Source of the DNA: Chamaelirium japonicum
Taxonomy: Eukaryota > Streptophyta > Magnoliopsida > Liliales > Melanthiaceae
Direction: 5' to 3'
DNA: 64,000 nt
Assembly: GCA_947650365.1 (NCBI GenBank)
Contig: OX393550.1
Location: forward strand, 52,526,879-52,590,878
Shown here: positions 1 to 9,607 of the stretch, piece by piece
How the letters are laid out: each line of letters starts with the position of its first letter
How positions within the stretch are numbered: position 1 is the stretch's first letter
Notes under the pieces: generated by a model
What the model was told of the DNA's origin: nothing
Seen by the model: only the letters and a program-made list of their open reading frames with translations
Database searches by the model: none
Position numbers and translations under genes: made by a program

Positions 1-1552
1 TTCTCTGTCATAGCCGGCTTTGAACAACAACTTAGCAGCATTTTGCCCCCAACTTCTTTTCGGCTTGAATCCAAGCTGGTTGGGATCGATGGATTCGACA
101 GGTCTGCTCGGGTTCGGAGCTTGCGTCAGGCTAGGTAGTGGCAACGTCATTTCTTGCAGAGTGACGACATTGGCCTGCGATAACGACGGGGCCAGATTTC
201 TTACAGGAGTAGAAGGTGATCGTTCAGATTTGCGAAGCCATTGAGGCGCGAGACGCAGGATTGGCGTCGTTTGGACGGGCAACAGGGTATGTTGTATTGC
301 TCTTGACTCGGAACTGATGCACATCCTTTGCCTAGGTTTTGGCGTTCCTTGGACCTTGAGTCTTGCTTCGTCGGAAGGTGGCGTCAGATTTGCAGGAAGA
401 GGAGTCTTATCCTGCTTTACTTCTTCAATCTTCTGGGCTCGAGGGGCTTTAGCTGGAAGAACTTCCGCGACTAGGTCCTTTGCTTGGTAGAACTTAGCGT
501 CGGCCAAGTGTGCCTCGGCCTCGTTGAATGGCTTGTCGTCCGCAACTATGCACCTCTCCATGCCTTCTTCACAGTACTTGAGGCACTGGTGCCAGGTGGA
601 TACTACGATGCCATTCTCGTGCAACCATGGCCTTCCTAACAGGAGGCGATATGATGTCTGGCAATCGATGATGTGGAAGAGGACTGTTGTATCTAGTGGG
701 CTGTTGGAAAGCTTCAAACGGATGATTCCGATGGTGGACTGTCCGCCCTGGTTGAACCCTTGAATGACCAACTGACTTGGCGAGAGCTGGTCGTTGGTGA
801 TGCCGAGTTGCCACATTGTCAAATAGGCATGATATTGACGGCGGAGCCACAGTCTAACAGGATTCGATTCACTGGCTTCTCCTTGATATATCCCGAAACA
901 TAGACAGGCCGGTTGTGCAGTCACGTTCCGAGTTGCAAGTCCTTGTCGGAAAAGGTTATCGTTGCATCGCACGAGGCCACAGCTTTGCTTTTCTGGTCAT
1001 CCTTCCTTTTCCTCTTATAGCTGTCTGGATCGGCCAAGGCCGCAGCCATTGCCAGGCGAGCCTTCTTCGGGAGATGCAAAGCTTCTACGAGAGGCAAGTG
1101 CAGGATTGCCTCGTCATGAGAGGCAGTGCCCCCTTGGTTGGAATCATCTCCCTCGTCGGTGGAGTCGCCTTCTTCAGAAGTTTCGCTTTTGTCTTTTCCT
1201 TCCGATGCCTCATGAACTTCGACCATGCAACAAGACACCCTGATGTGCTGATCGACTGGGAGGAAGTGATCCGGGAAGAATTCTTGCAGTGTTGCAGGTT
1301 CTGGAAGGCTTTGCTGGAGGAGATCGTTTTGGCTTGCTGGCGGCACTTTGAACACCTTCCTTCCTGGAGTCTTGCTTTTCTTCTTGTAGGTTCGGCGTTC
1401 TGGAAATCTCCTCATCACACGGTCTTGCTTCTGTTGCCTTTCTTGTCGTGGCTTTCGCTGCCGTGGTAGCATGACCCATGCCTCTTCGTCAGTGGATTCC
1501 CCTCCACTAAGATGATGATCGGTAGCAGCAACTGGTTCCCTTGAAGGGACTT

Positions 1553-1952
1553 GTTCTTCCGGAGGCTCTACTGGCTCGTCTTTTGATCCCCAGCCGGTGG
1601 GCTTGATTTCTTCGATCGAAACAGATGGAGGTTTTGAGTAGAGGACGTAATAGTCAAACTTCCCCAAAGGCTGGCCCAGCAGACTGACTTCTGGATCTCC
1701 CTGCTCGTATCTTTTCCGGAGAGCGCATTGAGACGTAGCTCGACTGGAAGGGACTTGCTCTTCCTGAAGCTCCACTGGCTCGTCTTCCGATTCCCAGCCG
1801 GTGGGCTTGATTTCGTCGATTGAAACGGACGGAGGCCTTGAGTAGAGTACGTAATAGTCGAACGTCCCCGAAGGATGGCCCAGCAGACCGACTTCTGGAT
1901 CTCCTTATTCGTATCTCCTTTGGAGCGCTCGTTGGGATGTAGCATTGCTTGG
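1553..1952 (-). repeat. Imperfect tandem duplication (about 200-bp unit x2) inside the old gag
   Basis: Two adjacent copies, about 1553-1758 and 1759-1952, share long blocks such as CCCAGCCGGTGGGCTTGATT and ACTTCTGGATCTCC. They encode a repeated segment of about 67 residues with the pattern PEVSLLGQP...FDYYVLYS.PPSVSI.EIKPTGW. The copies have diverged, so the duplication is older than the young insertion. Confidence 0.75.
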
Positions 1953-2297
1953 AATAGGTGCTGGCGTGAGCGATGGTTGCCCCCAGGGCAGCGGCGTTTC
2001 TTCCTCGGTGAGCGTAGGAGTACGTTGACGTTGCTTTGAGACTTTCGGCTGGGAAATTGACTTAGCGGTTGGCGCTTGACGGTTGATGCGCAATTTGGGC
2101 ACGCTTCGCCGAGCAGTAACGAGTACCGGCGAGAAGGAGCCGAAGGTGATGGACGTCATGTTGGCCGTAGCGACCTTCCCGGTGTCAATTTCTATCTTTC
2201 CTTGCTTTGCGAGTGCCATGATTCTTTTCTTGAAGATGAAGCATCTTTCGATGGGATGACTTACCACCCGGTGGTATTTGCAGAAGAGAGGGTCGTC

Positions 2298-2302
2298 GAC
2301 GC
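2298..2302. repeat. Target-site duplication GACGC, left copy
   Basis: GACGC stands immediately before the left LTR and is repeated exactly at 14727-14731 after the right LTR. Confidence 0.9.
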
Positions 2303-2333
2303 TGTGGGTGCAAATTTTGGCATAAATCCACCA

Positions 2334-2535
2334 CGGGACCCACCAGCCCTGCCTGGTGGGCCCACGAAGACTACCACAGGACCCACCGGCCCTGCCTGGT
2401 GGGCCCACGAGGACTACCACAGGACCCACCGGCCCTGCCTGGTGGGCCCACGAAGACTACTACGGGACCCACCGGCCCTGCCTGGTGGGCCCACGAGGAC
2501 TACCACGGGACCTACCGGCCCTGCCCGGTAGGCTC
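2334..2535 (+). repeat. 43-bp tandem repeat in LTR U3 (about 4.5 units)
   Basis: The block CCACCGGCCCTGCCTGGTGG followed by GCCCACGA recurs with an exact 43-bp period (CCCACGA at 2361, 2404, 2447, 2490). Each unit is partly self-complementary (CCACCGG...CCTGGTGG). The array ends 18-20 bp before the TATA box, so it occupies the enhancer position. The same array is at about 14078-14279. Confidence 0.9.
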
Positions 2536-2552
2536 ACGAGTCTAGAGAATCC

Positions 2553-2560
2553 TATAAATA
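2553..2560 (+). promoter_or_regulatory. LTR TATA box
   Basis: TATAAATA lies in the context CCTATAAATAGCAGAG, in the expected U3 position. The equivalent in the right LTR is at 14297-14304. It is inferred to drive the genomic RNA. Confidence 0.75.
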
Positions 2561-2985
2561 GCAGAGCCTTCGAATGTAAAAGGATCGAAATCTAAGATCC
2601 GAAAATCTGATTTCCACTCTGAGATCTGACTTTCAGAACCAGAGCTTTGGGATTTCTAACCTCCGATCTACCATCTCTCTTTGATCTTCTTTTCTCTTTC
2701 GAAGAGATCAGGGAGCTTTCAGTGACACTCGGCCTATCGAGGTCACTTCAACTGAAGTGTTAGTAAATTCGGGTTGCTCCCTATAGCACGGAGACGTAGG
2801 CTTCGGCTGAACTCCGAGATCACATCTCGTGTCACAATTTCTCTGATTGCATTCCTCTGTCTGCATATCAAAAGGCTTCGACTTCAATCAACAGATCGAT
2901 CAACGATCTTCGACATCAACTTCGACTTCAATTGACTGGTGCTGCGAGAGTCTTCGGGTCGGCACGAAGATTTTCCCCCATAGTT

Positions 2986-3002
2986 TGGCGCCGTCTGTGG
3001 GA
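2986..3002 (+). other. Primer-binding site of the Tat element
   Basis: TGGCGCCGTCTGTGGGA starts 3 bp after the LTR. TGGCGCC at this place is typical of plant gypsy PBS sites, which pair with the 3' end of a tRNA. I do not assign the tRNA. Confidence 0.8.
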
Positions 3003-3131
3003 TCCGAGCGAGAAGCTGTGTTCTCTCTCTCTACTTCGACTACCAGATCAATAGCCAAACTTCCTCGCCCCCTCGGTTGATCAGACAATTGATCGGACGT
3101 CGGCAATCTCGTTGTACCCTTCGCACTCTGA

Positions 3132-5600
3132 ATGGCGAGAACCAAACACCAGGGCCAACCAGAAGGAAGTAACACTCAACATCAACCTCGTCCTGAGACT
3201 CGTTCAATGAGTCAAAGGCTCAATTTCGGGCAGCCCCTTGCTGTCCCCGAGATGGGGGTTCATTCAGGAAGCGGGAGATCAGTCGATCGACCGATCGCCC
3301 CTCATCCTTATCAATCAATTGGGCAGACTGTCCCTGCTCCTGCTGAAGATCCTCCATCGACTTACCAGATCTCTGCAATCGATTTCCAACTACTCCAATT
3401 GGCGAAGCAAAACGCCACCCTCACTGCTGAGAGGGATGCTCTGAAGAAGGCAGCCTCCAAAGCTGGAATTGCTATTCCGATCCCCTCCGCAAGTGAGAGG
3501 GTTGATCCTCCTCGACATTCAATTCACTCCGAACAACGGAGGTCAATGGGCACTGATGCTCTCGAGAGGATTCGACGCGACCCAACTCCCTCTGCTGCTC
3601 CTTGGAAGCAGAGTGTCTGGGATCGTCTTGAAGACGAGTCCTCCCAATCCTCATCTGGTCGTAACTGCGACAAAAGAGCACCATCGAAGCTCAACATGCC
3701 AAGGAAGCACCAAATGAAAGGCGCTCCTTCAAAGAGTAGAGTCTCCCCTTCCATTCCACTCCAACGTGGACTTGGATCGGACCTTCGACACCGACTTCGA
3801 CCGGCAAACACTTCAATGCCAGAGCAAGACCTTGCGATCTTGCCTCTTGACCCACCTCTAGGTCGAGGACATGGTCGTAGGGACGGTTACTCCTCTGCCG
3901 GGCCACTACATCGAAGTCTCTTCGAGACCACCTTTCCAAGAGGATGGAGAACTCCTATCCTCCCCAAATTCAACTGTATTAGAGGAGATCCAAGCCTCCA
4001 TATACTTGCTTTCAAGCAAGCTCTAACACCACACGAAGAGGAAAACAACGTGCTCTGCCGCACCTTCGCGGGAAGTCTCGATGAGCCTTCGCTCGACTGG
4101 TATCACAATCTTCGAGCTGGGTCCATCACCCAGTTCGGTGTTTTGGCTAACCTCTTTGTGCAGCACTATCAACTCAATCTAAAGCCAGAGAAGAAACTCG
4201 ACTCTCTCTACCGACTGCGGATGGGTGCAGACGAGACTCTTCGCAGCTTCACAAGGAGGTTTCGCAACGAGCATGCTGCTCTCTCTGGAAGACATCTGGA
4301 TGATGAAGCCATCATGTTGGCTTTCCAGAACGCTCTCCGCTTCGATCTACACATCTACAACGACTTCATCCGCAATCCCCCTCCTTCTCTGGGAGCAATG
4401 TTTGACCGAATTCAAAGAGAGATTGAGGTGGAAGACGATCAAGTCGCTCGGAAAGGGCGAGAAACTAAGAGAAGGCCTGCTGAAAGAGAAGCTCCTAAGT
4501 ATGCTGCAAAGGCTCACAACGCTGAATCAGCAGCCCCTCCGGCCAACAAAAGATCAAAGAATGATGGACGTCGATCTCCAACGAAGACCACTTTCACCGA
4601 GTGGAATATGCCGGTCGAACAGATACTCGACCGCATTCAACATGAAGAGTTCGTTCGGAGGCCTAATCCTCTTCAGCCGAATTCCAAATTCACAGCAGAC
4701 AAAACAGTCTACTGCGACTTCCATCGAAGTCATGGCCATTCCACCGATCGGTGTTTTCGGCTGAAATTCCATCTTGAAGACCTATTGCGAGAAGGCCATC
4801 TTCAAGAGTTTGTTAGAGGCGGACACAATCAACATCGGACCTCTGCAAAGGGGAAAGAAGTGTGTTGGATACATCAAATCTCCTCTAACCGGCAAACTAT
4901 CTCTGTGAATGCCAATATTTTTGGTATTCATGGAACATTGCACAATCAAAGTCTGACTGGGAAAGAGGTGGATCGCCAAGTTCGACGCATCTTCCACGTT
5001 CGTTCTACTGCGAGCAAAGAAGATACCTGGATCGAGAAACCCATCGAAGGTCTTTCTTGGCCATCAATCGTCTTCAACGACACCGATCTTCAAGGAGTCC
5101 ATACTCCACATCGAGACCCTCTGGTCTTGAAACTCATTATCGACGGCAGCACTGTCAACCGGATCCTCATCGACACCGGAAGCTCCATCGACATTATGTT
5201 CTCAGACTGTTTCAAACGTCTGGGACATAAGTATCAAAGCCTCGACGTCGTCCCGACTGTGATCACCGGCTTCAATGGTGAACAAAGCATCACAGTGGGC
5301 GAATCCAGATTTACCATCGACCTCAGCCGAGAGACTCGAGTCTCGGTGAGGTTTGCAATCGTCGAAGGAATGTCTAGCTACAACGTCATTCTTGGGCGAC
5401 CATTCCTCCATCAGATCAATGCCATCTCCTCCTCTTACCATCAACTACTCAAGTTTGCAACTGGAGAAGGCATTGTCTGCATTCGAGGTGATCAGCAAGC
5501 TGGAAGGTCTTGTGAAGCTGCTGCGGCAAAGACAGATCGAAAGATCAATATTGCTCCTCCAAAGCGGCCACGAGATGAAGCTGATCCCTTTTCCAAATAG
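3132..5600 (+). CDS. Gag-protease polyprotein of the young Tat element
   Basis: An 822-residue intact frame starting at the first ATG after the PBS (MARTKHQGQP). The N-terminal ~250 residues are low-complexity and charged. Residues about 270-400 form the retrotransposon gag (capsid-like) domain, with the pattern LDWYHNL...FVQHYQLN...LRSFTRRFRNEH. A knuckle-like motif, YCDFHRSHGHSTDRCF, lies near residue 527. The aspartic protease with active site ILIDTGSS lies near residue 680, followed by VILGRPFLH. Gag assembles the cytoplasmic particle, and the protease matures it. The frame ends at TAG 5598-5600, and pol resumes in the same frame with no gap, in a readthrough-type context. Codon integrity over 2.5 kb fits the recent insertion. 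The intact length suggests that Gag of this copy could still be made. Confidence 0.92.
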   Translation: MARTKHQGQPEGSNTQHQPRPETRSMSQRLNFGQPLAVPEMGVHSGSGRSVDRPIAPHPYQSIGQTVPAPAEDPPSTYQISAIDFQLLQLAKQNATLTAERDALKKAASKAGIAIPIPSASERVDPPRHSIHSEQRRSMGTDALERIRRDPTPSAAPWKQSVWDRLEDESSQSSSGRNCDKRAPSKLNMPRKHQMKGAPSKSRVSPSIPLQRGLGSDLRHRLRPANTSMPEQDLAILPLDPPLGRGHGRRDGYSSAGPLHRSLFETTFPRGWRTPILPKFNCIRGDPSLHILAFKQALTPHEEENNVLCRTFAGSLDEPSLDWYHNLRAGSITQFGVLANLFVQHYQLNLKPEKKLDSLYRLRMGADETLRSFTRRFRNEHAALSGRHLDDEAIMLAFQNALRFDLHIYNDFIRNPPPSLGAMFDRIQREIEVEDDQVARKGRETKRRPAEREAPKYAAKAHNAESAAPPANKRSKNDGRRSPTKTTFTEWNMPVEQILDRIQHEEFVRRPNPLQPNSKFTADKTVYCDFHRSHGHSTDRCFRLKFHLEDLLREGHLQEFVRGGHNQHRTSAKGKEVCWIHQISSNRQTISVNANIFGIHGTLHNQSLTGKEVDRQVRRIFHVRSTASKEDTWIEKPIEGLSWPSIVFNDTDLQGVHTPHRDPLVLKLIIDGSTVNRILIDTGSSIDIMFSDCFKRLGHKYQSLDVVPTVITGFNGEQSITVGESRFTIDLSRETRVSVRFAIVEGMSSYNVILGRPFLHQINAISSSYHQLLKFATGEGIVCIRGDQQAGRSCEAAAAKTDRKINIAPPKRPRDEADPFSK

Positions 5601-5606
5601 CAATCA
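5598..5606 (+). promoter_or_regulatory. Candidate stop-codon readthrough site (UAG CAA UCA)
   Basis: The gag-pro stop is TAG followed by CAATCA, which fits the UAG-CARYYA context known from tobamovirus replicase readthrough. The frame is open from 5601 directly into reverse transcriptase. Inference: Pol is made as a low-level readthrough product. Confidence 0.6.
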
Positions 5607-8600
5607 AAGGAGATTCCGCTGACCGAACCTCCACCAATCGAATGGGAAACATCACCTTCAATTGAAGAAATCATCCCGATCAACATAGGCAGCAGAGATC
5701 TCCCTCGACAAACATTTATTGGTACCGGTCTTAGCGACGCAGAAGCGCAAGACATGGTATCATTCCTCCAGTCCAATATCGACGTCTTCGCTTGGTGTTT
5801 CGAAGACATGCCTGGTATCAATCCGGATGACGCTTGTCACCAACTTGCGATCAAAGAAGAGGTGAAGCCCGTCAAGCAAAAGCCTCGCACCATTCGACCA
5901 GAGCTGCAAGTTGCTGTTCAAGAAGAAATTACCAAGCTACTCGCAGCCGGATTCATCCGAGAAGTGGAGTATCCTACTTGGATCTCTAACATTGTGGCGG
6001 TTCCGAAGAAGAACGGAAAGGTTAGAGTCTGCATCGACTTTACCAATCTCAACAAGGCTTGTCCCAAGGACCCATTCCCCATGCCAAGGATTGATAGACT
6101 CGTCGATGCCACTACTGGCCACGAGCTATTGTCTTTCATGGATGGGTATTCTGGATATAATCAAATTCCACTCCACGCTGATGATCAAGAGAAGACATGT
6201 TTTGTGACTAGCCGAGGCCTTTATTGCTACAATGTCATGTCATTCGGCCTCAAAAATGCTAGTTCCACCTATCAAAGGCTAGTCACCAAAATGTTCGAAG
6301 ATCAGATTGGTCGCAACGTCGAAGTATATGTCGATGATCTCCTCACCAAGAGTTCCGTTCGGAGTAAACATCTATCTGATCTGGCTGAAACCTTCCAAGT
6401 CCTTCGAAAGTATCGAATGAAGCTCAATCCAGCCAAGTGCGCTTTCGGAGTTCAATCTGGCAAATTCCTGGGTCATCTTGTGACCAGGAGGGGTATTGAA
6501 GCCAATCCTGATCAAATTCGAGCCATCATCGATATGCCTTCACCTACAAATCGAAAAGAAGTTCAACGCCTCACTGGAAGGTTAGCAGCACTCAATCGAT
6601 TCATTTCAAAATCTTCCGACAAATGCAAACCCCTCTTCGACAAACTACGAAAGGCGGATACATCCGGCTGGAGTCCAATCTGTGAAGAGGCATTTCAAAG
6701 CATCAAGAAATATCTGGTGCAAGCTCCCATCCTGACTGCTCCATTGCCAAAAGAAGACTTGTGGCTCTATCTGGCCGTGACCGATCAAGCAATCAGCGTG
6801 GTCTTAGTCAGTAGAAGAGAAGGCGTCGAACATCCAGTCTACTACATCAGCCACACTCTTCTTCCGGCTGAAACTCGCTATTCGAAAACTGAGAAAGTCA
6901 TCCTGGCCTTGCTCACTGCATCGCGTCGTCTCCAACCATATTTCGTCTCTCACCAGATCACTGTCATTTCAGAACACTCGCTCAAAGATATCATTGACAA
7001 AGCTGGTCGAGCTGGTCGAATGACCAAATGGGTGATCGAAATGAGTGCTCTGGGGATTCAATTCGAATCTCGCACTTCTATCAAAGGTCAAGCAATTGCT
7101 GATTTTCTAGCTGACTTTCCAGTTGAAGACCCCATCATTTGGGAAGAAGATGTCGACATGCGCTTGGAAGATGAGGATAATCCTTCGATCAATCCTGCAA
7201 CAAAAATTGATCCAAGTCTTGAAGTTATTGCTGCAACTCCTCCTTGGAAGCTTTATACTGATGGAGCATCAAGTTCGATCGGTTCGGGAACTGGGATAGT
7301 CTTAATATCCCCCGAACTTGATCATCTCCAGAAGGCCACTCTCCTTGGATTTAATGCCACCAACAACGAAGCTGAATACGAAGCACTCATTTCCGGACTC
7401 GAAATGGCAGAATCCCTGGGGGTAGATCGAATCATCATCTACAGCGACTCCTAGTTGATCATAAGGCAAATCAATGGAGAGTACACAGCTCGTGAAGAAA
7501 GAATGCAACTCTACTTAGCTTTAGTGCGACGTCTTCAACAACGTTTTACTACAATTGAGTTCGTTCAAATTCTAAGAGCAGAAAACCGAGAAGCAGATGC
7601 CTTGGCTAATGCTGCCTCAGTTCTGGGAGACTCGCTTGGAGGAAGGCAAGTACAGATCAATTATCAAGAAATGCCCAAGACCATCCCCGATCAACAGATC
7701 CTTACTACTACAAAAGGATCTGGGGGTGGAGATCAGCTTGAAGATTGGAGACGACCAATTCTTAAATTCTTTAAACATGGCAAAATGCCAGAAGATCCAA
7801 ATCAAGCCCGAAGACTTCAAAGGAAGCTTCCGTGCTACATTTTGCAAGGTGAAGATTTATATTTCAAATCTCACAACGGGATGTTGCTCAAGTGCCTTGG
7901 TCCCGAGCAAGCACAATCAATCCTGATTGATATCCACTCTGGAGCTTGTGGAAATCATTCGGGAGGAAGATCTCTTGAAGCCAAGACGAAGCTATAAGGG
8001 TACTACTGGCCAACAATGGCAAGGGATGCTCAACAAGTCGTTCAAAGATGCGAGCCTTGCCAACGACACGCTCGAGCTATCCATCTCCCTGCAGATGAAC
8101 TTCATCAATTATCAAGCCCCTGGCCTTTCCATCAATGGGGGTTAGATTTCTTGGGTCCTTTCCCTCCAACTCCAAGCAAGAAGAAATATCTACTGCTGGC
8201 TACTGATTACTTCACCAAATGGGTTGAAGCTGTGCCCCTCTTTCGAGAGACTAACGACGAAGTGATCAAATTCATTCGGCACAACATCTTCTCAAGGTTT
8301 GGCACACCTCAAGTTCTTGTTGCTGACAATGGAGCTCAATTTGACTCAGACAAATTCCGAGAGTTCTGTCTGAACAACGGTATCAAGCTATTCTATTCAA
8401 CTCCAAGATATCCTCAATGCAATGGTCAAGCTGAAGCCTCAAACAGAGCTATACTTGATATACTCAAGAAGAAACTCAACGACAAGAAAGGATTGTGGGA
8501 GCAAGTCCTACCTGAAGTTCTTTGGGGGTATCGCACAACTCTGAGAAGATCCACAGGGTTCTCACCCTTTCGTCTAACATATGGATCGGAAGCAATACTC

Positions 8601-8981
8601 CCAACAGAAAATATATCAAGTACTTTGAAGACCAAAGCTGTTGAAGAAGGAGTCAATGAAGAACTTCGGATCAATGATCTAGACTTCTCTGAAGAACTAC
8701 GAGATCAAGCTTCTCTTCGTGTAGCCAAGTATCAACAGAAGATCAAAAGAGCCTATGACAAGAAAGTCCACAAGAGACAGTTCCCAGTGGGTAGTTTAGT
8801 TCTCAGAGCAGTTTTCTACAATACCAAAGAGCACAGCAGTGGAAAGCTTGCACCCAACTGGGAAGGTCCATATATCATTGAATCAGTAGGAAGCAAAGGT
8901 TCTTACAGACTGATCACACCAGAAGGAGATAGATTGCCTCGAGCTTGGAATTCTAGACACCTTAAGATGTTCTACCCATGA
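5601..8981 (+). pseudogene. Pol: reverse transcriptase, RNase H, archaeal-type RNase H, integrase (two extra stops)
   Basis: The frame is the same as gag-pro. RT spans about 5890-6660, with the active site YVDDLLTKS near 6330. The gypsy RNase H is at about 6760-7120 (ISVVLVSRREG...HTLLPAETRYSKTEK). A second RNase H is at about 7245-7620 (WKLYTDGASS...NNEAEYEALISGL...YSDS, then ENREADALANAA). Integrase runs from about 7880 to 8981: an HH/CEPC zinc part, the catalytic D, D and E in LDFLGPF, VADNGAQF and NGQAEASNRA, then WEGPY, a GPY/F motif. The frame ends ...HLKMFYP at 8981. TAG at 7452-7454, directly after YSDS of the second RNase H, and TAA at 7995-7997 within integrase truncate it. The rest of the frame is intact, so it was disabled recently. 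No chromodomain is seen. Confidence 0.92.
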
Positions 8982-9607
8982 TGTAAATTTTTGTGATGAA
9001 TAAAGTTCTCTTTCAAAGTGTTCAAATATGCAACTGTTCAATTTTTCAATTCAAGTTCTGAAGCAGTTTCAAGTTATCCATATTCAAGTTACCAGGTCTT
9101 TTAACAAGTTTGGGAGTTAGAGTTGCGACTCAACCCCTTACTAGCAAATGTTAAAAACTGACCGCATTCAAGTTATCAAGTCTTAACAAGTTTGGGTGTT
9201 AGAGTTGCGACTCAACCCCTTACTGGCAAATGTTAAACTGACTTTCAAATTTCTACATCGTTTAACAGGTTTGGGTGCTTGAGTTGCGACTCAACCCCTC
9301 ACATTCAAGTGTTATACGAATTCAAGTCCAATTTTCAAAGTTACATTCAAAAGATTGTATCTATTCTAATGCTATTGAGATCATGATAGTCAAAGGCATT
9401 CAATTCAAGAGACATTCAATTTTCAAACACCAAGAAGATCTTTTATTATCAAAATATGTCAGATACAAGGAGCTGTTACATTTCAAAAATTTACAAGTAC
9501 AACAACGAAGAAGGAGAAAAGTCTCAAGGCTTGGCCACACTCTTCGCATGCGACTTCTCCCCTTCAGATCCAGGACGAGCTTTACTCGCCACTGATGCCT
9601 TGGAGGA
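8982..9607 (+). repeat. Post-pol spacer with three diverged tandem repeats
   Basis: After the pol stop there is no gene. At about 9084-9310, three copies of an 80-90-bp unit share the block GAGTTGCGACTCAACCCC, whose GAGT...ACTC arms are complementary. The copies are spaced roughly 80 and 85 bp apart. The remainder is A/T-rich and rich in ATTCAAGTT. This stretch is also the downstream flank of the antisense gene, and its poly(A) region would fall here. Confidence 0.7.

Larger units (their letters stand above)
1..2302 (-). pseudogene. Old Ty3/gypsy element, gag C-terminus and protease (broken, continues left)
   Basis: This is the 3' part of a gag-protease gene read on the minus strand. Its other part lies at 14732-16180, separated by the younger element. 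Near 2180-2280 the frame shows the gypsy gag knuckle-like motif FCKYHRVVSHPIERCF. At 921-1775 there is a charged linker of about 284 residues. Near 815-870 the protease signature ILLDCGSAVNIMP appears, followed further on (around 620-640) by LGRPWLHENGI, the usual C-terminal flap-side motif of plant gypsy proteases. The copy is dead: a TGA lies just before the protease at about 921-923, and the frame changes right after the protease active-site motif near 820. RT would lie beyond the left edge of the window. The lineage is probably Tat-like, judged from the gag motif and the PBS. Active proteases of this family cut the Gag-Pol polyprotein in the particle. Confidence 0.8.
2303..2982 (+). repeat. 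5' LTR of the young Tat element
   Basis: Starts TGTGGGTGCAAATTTTGG and ends TTTTCCCCCATA. The right LTR ends CACA, so the terminal CA is mutated to TA here. The LTR carries a 43-bp tandem repeat, then a TATA box about 20 bp downstream of the array. The U5 part holds CTTCGACTTCAAT-rich sequence. Confidence 0.95.
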
